Position numbers and translations under genes: made by a program | The notes under the pieces: model-generated | The model's input: only the letters and a program-made list of their open reading frames with translations | Told to the model about the DNA's origin: nothing | Database searches by the model: none | Shown: in pieces, positions 1 through 4,490 of the stretch | Layout: each line of letters begins with the position of its first letter | Numbering within the stretch: the stretch's first letter is position 1 | Assembly: GCA_027016915.1 (NCBI GenBank) | Contig: JALURJ010000097.1 | Span: forward strand, 1 to 5,401 | DNA from: Desulfurococcales archaeon | GTDB lineage: Archaea; Thermoproteota; Thermoprotei_A; Sulfolobales; WAQK01 | Direction: 5' to 3' | DNA length: 5,401 bases

Positions 1-10
1 GCTATGATTA

Positions 11-50
11 CTATATATTATAATGTTTACTTGCGGTAATAATTATATAC
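11..50 (+). promoter_or_regulatory. AT-rich promoter region of the zinc-ribbon gene
   Basis: Two TATA-like elements are visible: ctatatattataa at 11-23 and aattatatac at 41-50. With the usual archaeal spacing of about 25 bases, the first would start transcription near 42-45, giving an almost leaderless mRNA for the TTG at 52. The second would start near 71-75, just before a GGAGGAG at 75-81 that could serve the in-frame TTG at 91. The sequence does not settle which is used. Confidence 0.35.
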
Positions 51-51
51 C

Positions 52-252
52 TTGCAGACAATACAGATATACTTGGAGGAGCTGGGAGGCTTGCATACAC
101 CCGAATACAGGGTTTGCCCCAAATGTTCCTCACCCATGATACTCGTCAACAACAGGTGGTTCTGCACCAAGTGTGGAACCATAATTCCCGTAGGGGTGAA
201 CCGCTCTAGAGAACGGTCTAGAAAAATAGTTGCCGCACTCAACCGGCACTAG
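52..252 (+). CDS. Small zinc-ribbon protein (66 aa, or 53 aa from TTG 91)
   Basis: The protein carries two CxxC knuckles about 18 residues apart, CPKC (residues 22-25) and CTKC (38-41), followed by a glycine and a basic tail (RSRERSRK). This is the layout of a single zinc ribbon, as in many tiny archaeal nucleic-acid- or protein-binding proteins. I do not recognise the family. The TTG at 52 would give a near-leaderless transcript. The in-frame TTG at 91 has GGAGGAG at 75-81 with a 9-base gap and keeps the whole ribbon, so it is a serious alternative. The gene is convergent with the next one, and the two stop codons share the palindrome CTAG at 249-252. The intact ribbon supports a real gene; the role is unknown. 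Confidence 0.65.
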   Translation: MQTIQIYLEELGGLHTPEYRVCPKCSSPMILVNNRWFCTKCGTIIPVGVNRSRERSRKIVAALNRH

Positions 253-779
253 TCTTTCATCTCAACTTTTTTGACCATTTTAGCCTTGGCCAGCACCCTC
301 AGCTTCGGGAGGCTACTAGGTATGACGAGGGTGTCGCACAGCACTATTCCTGAAACCTTCTCCTCAAACAGCTTAGGATCGACGTCGCCCGATATTACTA
401 GGCGCTTAATGTTCTTGAAGAGCACCTTTCCCTCCAGGTCCTCCAGGTCCCTCCTAGTTACTTCTAACTCGTCGAGATCACCTATAACGACAGCTCTCCT
501 CGCCTCCACCAGGCTCTCCACGGCAGTCTTGCCCTTCGAAATAGCCTCCCTGGCCAGATAGCCTGGAAGGGTAACGCCATACTCTAGCGTCGAGATGAGG
601 AGCCTGAGGGCCTCGTTGAACACCTCGCCAACAGGCTTGCCCAGTGACTTAGCTATGCTAACGGCTTTGCCGTAGAGCTCCTCGTCCAGGTTCCTGATGG
701 TTGTTATCCTTCCCTTCTCCTTGGCCTCCTTCTCCTCTTCTCCCCTCTGCGTTTTCTCCTCGGCCACTCCAACCACCAT
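249..779 (-). CDS. Hypothetical protein with N-terminal ribbon-helix-helix-like segment
   Basis: This 176-residue protein has a charged, low-complexity N-terminus (residues 7-23, rich in E and K). Residues 24-64 then look like a ribbon-helix-helix unit: a short strand (RITTIRN), a helix (LDEELYGKAVSIAKSLG), a turn (KPVG) and a second helix (EVFNEALRLLIS). Such units dimerise and bind DNA operators through the strand, so a regulator is plausible. Residues about 95-171 hold a series of short hydrophobic strands (AVVIG, KRLVISG, GIVLCDTLVIP, KMVKKVEM) spaced by acidic turns, suggesting a beta-rich repeat or solenoid-like sensor or assembly domain that I cannot name. The ATG at 779 lies about 25 bases from a good TATA box, which fits a leaderless mRNA. 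It is divergent from the DUF445 gene. An internal GTG at 774 is possible but less likely. Confidence 0.85.
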   Translation of the reverse strand: MVVGVAEEKTQRGEEEKEAKEKGRITTIRNLDEELYGKAVSIAKSLGKPVGEVFNEALRLLISTLEYGVTLPGYLAREAISKGKTAVESLVEARRAVVIGDLDELEVTRRDLEDLEGKVLFKNIKRLVISGDVDPKLFEEKVSGIVLCDTLVIPSSLPKLRVLAKAKMVKKVEMKD

Positions 780-798
780 GTATTACATGTATAACTAG

Positions 799-817
799 AA
801 ATATAAGTTTTTCGAGG
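799..817 (-). promoter_or_regulatory. BRE/TATA promoter for the minus-strand RHH-like gene
   Basis: Read on the minus strand, the sequence is cgaaaaacttatatttc: a purine-rich BRE followed by the TATA box cttatat (plus-strand 801-807). The box centre is about 25 bases from the ATG at 779, so transcription should begin at or next to the start codon, as is common for crenarchaeal first genes. Confidence 0.6.
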
Positions 818-821
818 AATA

Positions 822-830
822 CTTTATAAT
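822..830 (+). promoter_or_regulatory. TATA box for the DUF445 gene
   Basis: The sequence ctttataat lies 32-40 bases before the TTG at 862. The usual spacing puts transcription start near 850-853. The leader would then begin at GGGAG (852-856), which also works as a Shine-Dalgarno site 5 bases from the TTG. A short inverted repeat CTCCC-TCC-GGGAG spans 844-856, but only its right arm would be transcribed from this start. Confidence 0.45.
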
Positions 831-861
831 TCGGGGGTTACAACTCCCTCCGGGAGAAGGC

Positions 862-1485
862 TTGGAGCCACTCGTAGGAGTGCTCGTAGCAACAATTGTC
901 GGCGGAATCATAGGATATGTAACTAACATCGTAGCCGTTAGAATGCTCTTCCACCCCGAACACCCGGTCGGCGTGGGGCCTTTCAAGGTTCAAGGCCTCA
1001 TACCCTCCAGGAAGGCCGAGATAGCCCTCAGGCTGGCCGAGGTGGTGGCCAACTACATGCGTCCCGAGGATGTGGAGAGCGTCCTGGCCGGGGCCTTCGA
1101 GGAGGGAGGGATAGAGGAGTATGTGAAGGAGAAGGTTGTCCAGGCGCTCCGGACATCTAGGCCTCTTAGACTGTTCTCCTCCATGTCGCCGGAGGTCTTC
1201 GACAAGCTGGTTGAGTCCGTTGCTACGAGCGTGTCGCGGAGCTTTTCCGGCTACGCCAGGCGTGTAGGCAGAGAACTGGCACCCATACTTGCGGAGAGGA
1301 TAGACGTGGCGTCCATAATCACCAGAAGGGCTGAGGAAGTAAGCCTTGAAGAGGTGGAGAGGATGTTCAGACAGGTTGCTGGTCCAGAGCTTAGGAGGAT
1401 TGAAATAGCAGGTCTAGCCTTGGGAGCCACCATAGGTTTCATCCAGGGCATCATAAACTACCTCCTTCTACCCTACCTTCTCTGA
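862..1485 (+). CDS. DUF445 family membrane protein
   Basis: The N-terminal motif GYVTNIVAVRMLFHP (residues 18-32), followed by PFKVQGLIPSRKAEIA (40-55), is the hallmark of DUF445 (YheB-like) proteins. In that family a first membrane helix is followed by a conserved G-x-x-TN-x-(L/I)AV-x-MLF-x-P segment. Here residues about 3-25 form the first membrane helix. Residues about 55-178 form a soluble, charged helical region, and residues about 180-206 (IEIAGLALGATIGFIQ and onward) form the second membrane helix, giving the usual two-anchor topology. At 207 residues it is short but appears complete for an archaeal member. The biochemical function of the family is not established. The start is the TTG after GGGAG (852-856). 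It is divergent from the RHH-like gene and followed after 56 bases by the DUF134 gene on the same strand. Confidence 0.9.
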   Translation: MEPLVGVLVATIVGGIIGYVTNIVAVRMLFHPEHPVGVGPFKVQGLIPSRKAEIALRLAEVVANYMRPEDVESVLAGAFEEGGIEEYVKEKVVQALRTSRPLRLFSSMSPEVFDKLVESVATSVSRSFSGYARRVGRELAPILAERIDVASIITRRAEEVSLEEVERMFRQVAGPELRRIEIAGLALGATIGFIQGIINYLLLPYLL

Positions 1486-1499
1486 GCCCGATACACTAA

Positions 1500-1526
1500 T
1501 GTGTCGCTGCCTGCAAATCAGACACA
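1500..1526. repeat. Inverted repeat TGTGTC-N15-GACACA upstream of the DUF134 gene
   Basis: The arms TGTGTC (1500-1505) and GACACA (1521-1526) are exact reverse complements separated by 15 bases, between the DUF445 stop and the DUF134 start. An overlapping shorter inverted repeat, ACAC-TAAT-GTGT, spans 1493-1504. The spacing fits either two half-sites for a dimeric regulator such as the DUF134 protein itself, or a weak RNA hairpin at the end of the DUF445 mRNA. Six-base arms can occur by chance. Confidence 0.3.
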
Positions 1527-1541
1527 AGGGGTGTGCTGCTG

Positions 1542-1895
1542 GTGAGAGGTCCTCCCTGGACATGGAGAAGGAGGAGAAGAGGTGCTGGTAGGCCCTGTAA
1601 AACCAGGTATATCTGGTTCGCGCCTAGAGGCAGGGTGACCTTCATACCCATAGACGAGAAGGGTGAATCAATGGAGGGGCAACCTCTCCGGCTAGAGCCC
1701 GACGAGCTTGAGGCCCTGCGCCTAGTATACCTAGAGGGGCTAACGCAGAGCGAGGCTGCTGAGAGAATGGGTGTGTCTAGGGGCACTCTCTGGCGTATGC
1801 TGGAGAGTGGGAGAAGAAAACTAATTTCCGCCCTGGTAGAGCTTAGGCCACTGGAGATCCTGCCTCCCTCAGAGGCTAACCGCGGGTCCTCCTAA
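1542..1895 (+). CDS. DUF134 / UPF0251 family DNA-binding protein
   Basis: The protein has a basic N-terminus with a GRP motif (RRRRRGAGRP), then a short aromatic strand (RYIWFAP) and a strand with FIPI. The diagnostic block follows: DELEALRLVYLEGL, then QSEAAERMGVSRGTLWRML, ending in GRRKLISAL (about residues 54-98). This is the DUF134/UPF0251 pattern, a sigma-70 region-4-like helix-turn-helix, so DNA binding is likely; targets are unknown. The GTG at 1542 is preferred because GGGGTG (1528-1533) sits about 8 bases upstream. The in-frame GTG at 1533 would add three residues but overlaps that site. Its 3' end overlaps the convergent coiled-coil gene by 20 bases. In other archaea and anaerobic bacteria, DUF134 genes often sit near DUF5320 and NifX/NafY-like genes, and a DUF5320-like partner is present here. 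Confidence 0.88.
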   Translation: MRGPPWTWRRRRRGAGRPCKTRYIWFAPRGRVTFIPIDEKGESMEGQPLRLEPDELEALRLVYLEGLTQSEAAERMGVSRGTLWRMLESGRRKLISALVELRPLEILPPSEANRGSS

Positions 1896-2145
1896 GCTCC
1901 TCCAGTCTGTCCTCAATATCTTTAAGCTCTCTGCGAAGCCTTTCAACCTCCTCCTCCAGCACAGACTTGTAGTCTTCTAGGAGCGCCAGCTCCTCATCCC
2001 TAGTCAGCAGAGGGACCTTATACCTGCACCACCTCCTACCGATGAGCCAGCCGGGCCTCGGCCAGGCCGGAGGGGTGTAGGTATCCCTGAGGAATCGGGC
2101 CCTCCTCCACACAGTTTCTCCCCGGGAGATTATGTGCAATAACAC
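1876..2145 (-). CDS. Small coiled-coil protein, resembles C-terminal part of DUF5320
   Basis: This 89-residue protein has a basic, aromatic N-terminal half with several Trp, Arg and Pro residues (WRRARF, PPAWPRPGW, GRRWCRYK). It ends in a regular amphipathic helix at about residues 48-86 (LTRDEELALLEDYK, then EEEVERLRREL and a final LEELRR), which should form a coiled coil. The LTRDEELALLEDYK block followed by E/L/R heptads resembles the end of DUF5320 proteins. The glycine-rich start typical of that family is missing, so this assignment is tentative. The GTG at 2145 lies about 26 bases from the TATA element at 2168-2176, fitting a leaderless mRNA. A later GTG at 2112 is also possible. It is convergent with the DUF134 gene, overlapping it by 20 bases, and divergent from the hydrolase gene. 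Confidence 0.7.
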   Translation of the reverse strand: MLLHIISRGETVWRRARFLRDTYTPPAWPRPGWLIGRRWCRYKVPLLTRDEELALLEDYKSVLEEEVERLRRELKDIEDRLEELRRTRG

Positions 2146-2165
2146 AAAATAAACATTGCCCGCAT

Positions 2166-2177
2166 CACTATAATATC
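2166..2177. promoter_or_regulatory. Shared TATA element for two divergent leaderless genes
   Basis: The sequence cactataatat is AT-rich on both strands (ctataatat one way, atattatag the other). Its centre near 2172 is 27 bases from the GTG at 2145 and 29 from the GTG at 2201. That is the expected TATA-to-start distance for leaderless or near-leaderless transcripts in both directions. No other TATA-like sequence lies in the 55-base spacer. Confidence 0.5.
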
Positions 2178-2200
2178 TGCGAACCCTTTACGATCGATGG

Positions 2201-3010
2201 GTGCCGTGCTTGCGCAGAGTGAGGCTGGCACTTCTACAGATGAGGGTTGAGGACGGCGAGCCGGAGGCCAATATATCTAAGATGCTCTCCTACGCCGAGA
2301 CGGCTGGGCGGGCGGAGGCCGACCTCCTCGTACTCCCCGAGCTCTGGAGCATCGGCTATATGGGCATAGAGGAACACGCCCAGAACCTGGAGGAGTGTGT
2401 CCCTTGCAGAGTTATGGCTGAGACAGCCCGTGAGCACGGCATGTATGTGGCTGGGACAGTGCCCCTGAGGGAGAGGGACGACATCAGGAACTCGCTCCTA
2501 CTATATTCGCCGAGCGGGGAGCTTGCAGCCAGGTATGATAAGATCCACCTATTCCCCCTGTTCCGCGAGCACAAGATATTCAAGCCGGGCTCCAAGCCCG
2601 TCGTAGCGGACACCCGCATAGGGAGGATTGGCCTCATGATATGCTTTGACCAGAGGTTCCCAGAACTAGCTAGGAAGCTGGGCCTCATGGGTGCCGAACT
2701 GGTTCTAATACCCTCAGCCTGGGGCAAACCCAGGCTCGAACAGTGGAGGTTCACGCTAAGGTCCCGGGCAGCAGAGAACCAGTACTTCGTGGCAGCTGTT
2801 AACCGGTGGGGACCGTGTAAAACAATCAGGGTGGAGTTCGCCGGCCACAGTGCTGTCGCCGACCCCTGGGGAGACACCATAGTTGAGGCAGGGTATGCCG
2901 AGACCCTGCTGCTAGCCGACATCGACCTCGACGAGATCAGGAAGGCCCGCGAAAGGCTACCCTTATACCAGCTTAGAAGGGAAGATGTTTACAGGGTTCG
3001 GGCTTCATAG
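2201..3010 (+). CDS. Carbon-nitrogen hydrolase (nitrilase superfamily, Nit/omega-amidase-like)
   Basis: The protein has the complete nitrilase-superfamily triad: Glu47 in LVLPELW, Lys114 in YDKIHLFP, and nucleophile Cys148 in GLMICFDQRFPEL. A second conserved Glu (123, FREHKIFKPG) is also present. The downstream block RSRAAENQYFVAAVNRWG (188-204) and the GHS...DPWG segment (215-224) also fit the family. The 269-residue length is normal. These cytosolic enzymes hydrolyse C-N bonds of amides. The YDKIHLF and CFDQRFPEL wording is closest to the Nit1/Nit2/omega-amidase type, but the substrate cannot be fixed from sequence alone. The GTG at 2201 agrees with the TATA element at 2168-2176. In-frame TTG 2210 and GTG 2219 are alternatives that keep the whole domain. 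It is probably a single-gene transcript. Confidence 0.93.
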   Translation: MPCLRRVRLALLQMRVEDGEPEANISKMLSYAETAGRAEADLLVLPELWSIGYMGIEEHAQNLEECVPCRVMAETAREHGMYVAGTVPLRERDDIRNSLLLYSPSGELAARYDKIHLFPLFREHKIFKPGSKPVVADTRIGRIGLMICFDQRFPELARKLGLMGAELVLIPSAWGKPRLEQWRFTLRSRAAENQYFVAAVNRWGPCKTIRVEFAGHSAVADPWGDTIVEAGYAETLLLADIDLDEIRKARERLPLYQLRREDVYRVRAS

Positions 3011-3083
3011 TCACTTCTATCTAATTGCTTTTGATTACTTCTGGTGTCTCGCCCTCATCACCCCTCCCTTATCTGCTCCGTGC

Positions 3084-3096
3084 CTCCCTTTGGGAG
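3084..3096. other. Small perfect hairpin CTCCC-TTT-GGGAG
   Basis: Five perfect base pairs close a three-base loop. CCG (3078-3080) and CGG (3097-3099) could extend the stem across a three-base bulge, but that CGG is also used by the longer stem-loop that follows, so the two folds compete. There is no T-run after it on the plus strand, so it is not a classical terminator. Confidence 0.35.
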
Positions 3097-3165
3097 CGGA
3101 TCTCCCTCGGGCGACACGGGGCTTCACCCAAGCGTCCCCCTCGCCTAGCTCATCGAGTTCATCCG
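3097..3165. ncRNA. Candidate structured RNA: 69-nt extended stem-loop
   Basis: By eye this intergenic segment folds into one long imperfect hairpin: CGGAT (3097-3101) with ATCCG (3161-3165); CTCG (3106-3109) with CGAG (3154-3157); GGCGA (3110-3114) with TCGCC (3141-3145); GGG (3118-3120) with CCC (3136-3138); and GCTT (3121-3124) with AAGC (3130-3133), closing the loop CACCC. All 21 pairs are Watson-Crick, so it folds on either strand. The minus strand is the more attractive. The symmetric TATA box at 3188-3195 would start a minus-strand RNA near 3165, exactly at the base of the stem. I see no match to tRNA, 5S, SRP RNA or a C/D box RNA. It could instead be the 3' end of the hydrolase mRNA or an element end. 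Existence and strand are unproven. Confidence 0.35.
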
Positions 3166-3177
3166 ATACTAGATATG

Positions 3178-3205
3178 GACGGGAAAACTTATAAGGTTTT
3201 CCGTC
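3178..3205. promoter_or_regulatory. Near-palindromic promoter/operator of the AbrB-TnpB-like cassette
   Basis: The left arm GACGGGAAAAC (3178-3188) and right arm GTTTTCCGTC (3196-3205) are reverse complements apart from one extra G on the left. The core is the perfect palindrome CTTATAAG (3188-3195). On the plus strand, ggaaaac followed by ttataag is a strong BRE/TATA pair that would start transcription near 3217-3220, just before the ATG at 3227. On the minus strand ggaaaacc followed by ttataag is almost as good. A dyad of this size on the TATA box is what an autorepressing dimer such as an AbrB-fold protein would be expected to occupy. Confidence 0.65.
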
Positions 3206-3226
3206 TTATTTACTCTTGGTGTACGG

Positions 3227-3379
3227 ATGTTGAGTGAGGTCTACGTGTTTACCGCTAAGTTATCTAGACTCGGTAGGGGGAAGTCTCTGGGCATCTATAT
3301 TCCGAAGCATGTCGCTGAGAGAATGGAGCATTTACACGGCAAGGAGGTGATAGTAGTTGTATACACTAAGGTCGAGTGA
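3227..3379 (+). CDS. Small AbrB/SpoVT-like DNA-binding protein (50 aa)
   Basis: The ATG at 3227 opens a 50-codon frame ending with TGA at 3377-3379. The strand VYVFTAKLSR, then GRGKSLGIYIPKHVAERM, then HGKEVIVVVYTK follows the swapped-hairpin AbrB/SpoVT pattern: strand, G-x-x-x-x-IPK turn, short helix, (G)(D/K)-x-V-x-V strand. Such proteins dimerise and bind AT-rich or palindromic operators, often as autoregulators or antitoxins. The start lies about 8 bases after the transcription start predicted from the TATA box in the dyad at 3178-3205. The last 23 bases overlap the TnpB-like gene, whose Shine-Dalgarno site lies in this gene's codons 39-42. The tight link suggests it controls expression of the TnpB relative. 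Family by pattern; target by inference. Confidence 0.75.
   Translation: MLSEVYVFTAKLSRLGRGKSLGIYIPKHVAERMEHLHGKEVIVVVYTKVE
3341..3351 (+). promoter_or_regulatory. Near-perfect Shine-Dalgarno site for the TnpB-like gene
   Basis: The sequence AAGGAGGTGAT matches the archaeal GGAGGTGATC consensus in all but its last base and ends 5 bases before the TTG at 3357. Because it lies inside the AbrB-like gene, it fixes the downstream start at 3357 and implies reinitiation or coupled translation. Confidence 0.8.
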
Positions 3380-4454
3380 GCGACTAGTAGATGACATACT
3401 ATCACACCTAACCATCATAGGCATGCTTATTCCAGAGACGGCAGAGGACTACATGAAGCTGGTAAGGCTAGCGTGGAGTTTCAGAAAAGTCGCAGAGTTA
3501 ATGGTGCGGGAAGTGGTAAACGGCTCCTCAATGAAGTCTGCTACGAAGAAACTTTATCATGCGCTCCCAAACTACATCTACCTCGAATCTGCCTACAAAC
3601 ATGCCAAGTTAATAGTTGAGGGGACTCGCTTCAATAATGGCAACCCGAGGCACATCCATGTAAGGAAGCTATTCATCGTATCGAGAGGCAATAAATATGA
3701 TAAGGGTAATAGAAATGTAAAGCTTATACCGATGGACAGTTCTTTCGAAGTGTTAGTAAAGTATCCATGGGATGGGTCTTGGATAAGGTGCAGAGTGCTC
3801 CTGGGTAGAAAATACCTGCCTCTCTTAGAGGAACTCGTAGGGCTATGCAGATCTGGTAGGGAGGGCTATGGCGCCCGTATAGTGTTTAGGAGGGGCAGGA
3901 TAGAGTTTCACGTCTCAGTACCGCTCCACCTCTACCTGAAGTATTTCTCCGTATCAAAGCGTAGAGGGTATGGCCTGCTCGCCGGGTTAGACTTTAACAG
4001 CGATAGGGTGAACATGGCCGTCATAGACTCTAGCGCTAGAGTAGTAGCCATGAAGACTGCGTGGTTCTCAGAGGTAACACAGCATGGATTCCCTAGGGAG
4101 AAGGCCAAGGACGTTAGGCTTAAGAAACTGAAAGAGTTACTAAGCTATGCCAGAAGGATCGGTGTAGACTACATAGTGTTTGAGAACCTCTTAATGGTAA
4201 AGAGGCGTAGCAGAGTATTGACCCCGAGCGGGAATAGGAGGATAACGAGGTTCGCTAAAAGACAGCTTCTACAACACGGATTAATAATGGCTCTGAAGTT
4301 AGGTTTAACGCCAGTACTCATAGACCCTAGAGGTACGACGCACAGCGAAGAGCATGAAAGAATTATGCGGGAGAAGGGCTTAGACAGGCACATGGCAAGC
4401 GCCTATATAATAGCATACAGGGGATTAAAAGTAATTAAAAATCACGAAAAGTAA
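3357..4454 (+). CDS. TnpB-related protein (IS200/IS605 OrfB-like), zinc-finger-less, His variant in RuvC-III
   Basis: The N-terminal half (about residues 8-110) is helical with the OrfB-type block ALPNYIYLESAYKHAKLIVEG (69-89). Residues about 120-195 fit the beta-rich middle part. The RuvC-like nuclease begins at GLLAGLDFNSDRVNMAVID, with Asp212 as the first carboxylate and Glu276 in YIVFENL as the second. The third motif, normally DRDxNAAxNI, reads GLDRHMASAYIIA here. Aligned by eye, His345 falls where the catalytic Asp is expected and Asp343 two positions before it. The CxxC pairs of the usual zinc finger are missing, replaced by a short linker starting TTHSEEHE (about 327-342). This resembles the known TnpB-related subgroup ending in SRHxAAALVIARR. 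TnpB proteins are RNA-guided nucleases; whether this one still cuts DNA is unclear. No TnpA gene is visible. The frame is intact at 365 residues, near normal length for TnpB, and AT-rich. Confidence 0.88.
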   Translation: MYTLRSSERLVDDILSHLTIIGMLIPETAEDYMKLVRLAWSFRKVAELMVREVVNGSSMKSATKKLYHALPNYIYLESAYKHAKLIVEGTRFNNGNPRHIHVRKLFIVSRGNKYDKGNRNVKLIPMDSSFEVLVKYPWDGSWIRCRVLLGRKYLPLLEELVGLCRSGREGYGARIVFRRGRIEFHVSVPLHLYLKYFSVSKRRGYGLLAGLDFNSDRVNMAVIDSSARVVAMKTAWFSEVTQHGFPREKAKDVRLKKLKELLSYARRIGVDYIVFENLLMVKRRSRVLTPSGNRRITRFAKRQLLQHGLIMALKLGLTPVLIDPRGTTHSEEHERIMREKGLDRHMASAYIIAYRGLKVIKNHEK

Positions 4455-4480
4455 ACAAAACCCGAAACGGCTCGAGTAGT

Positions 4481-4487
4481 GGGGGAT
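4481..4487 (+). promoter_or_regulatory. Shine-Dalgarno-like GGGGGAT before TTG 4491
   Basis: GGGGGAT sits 3 bases before the TTG at 4491. The earlier in-frame GTG at 4479 has no such site upstream (cggctcgagta). This favours 4491, although only four residues are at stake. Confidence 0.4.
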
Positions 4488-4490
4488 ACA

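Larger units (their letters stand above)
3178..4454 (+). mobile_element. Candidate TnpB-derived cassette, ends not identified
   Basis: The promoter dyad, the AbrB-like gene and the TnpB-related gene form a compact unit that is visibly more AT-rich than its surroundings. Two 60-base stretches counted inside it (3541-3600 and 3661-3720) are about 43% and 32% GC, against 55% and 65% for 2641-2700 and 4681-4740. No Y1 transposase (TnpA) gene lies in the window, and I found no convincing IS200/IS605 end hairpins or repeats. It could be a non-autonomous element, a relic, or a domesticated locus. The boundaries given are those of the recognisable parts, not proven element ends. Confidence 0.4.

Noticed and set aside
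206..223. Direct repeat TCTAGA-N6-TCTAGA inside the zinc-ribbon gene
   Set aside because: It is explained by the repeated Ser-Arg codons of the basic tail and is too short to suggest a functional site.
2356..2922. 188-codon minus-strand frame inside the hydrolase gene
   Set aside because: It lies wholly antisense to a gene with an intact catalytic triad and shows no recognisable motif; typical antisense shadow in GC-rich archaeal DNA.
3050..3062. Box C-like GTGATGA on the minus strand, suggesting a C/D box sRNA
   Set aside because: No CTGA box D or paired C'/D' boxes at the required distance were found downstream on that strand.
3141..3165. tRNA-like fragment (tagctca followed by gagttcatcc)
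   Set aside because: The TAGCTCA resembles a tRNA D-arm, but there is no acceptor stem, no anticodon arm and no proper GTTCRAnnC T-arm at workable spacing.
3025..3237. Open frames across the intergenic region (2985-3194 and 3025-3237)
   Set aside because: The translations are serine/proline-rich with no domain-like pattern, there is no ribosome-binding site, one frame overlaps the hydrolase 3' end and the other the promoter dyad, and the region is better explained as noncoding.
4455..4490. Possible right-end hairpin of an IS200/IS605 element after the TnpB-like stop
   Set aside because: Only the 6-base palindrome CTCGAG is present, with no extended stem and no match to sequence on the left side, so I could not support an element end.
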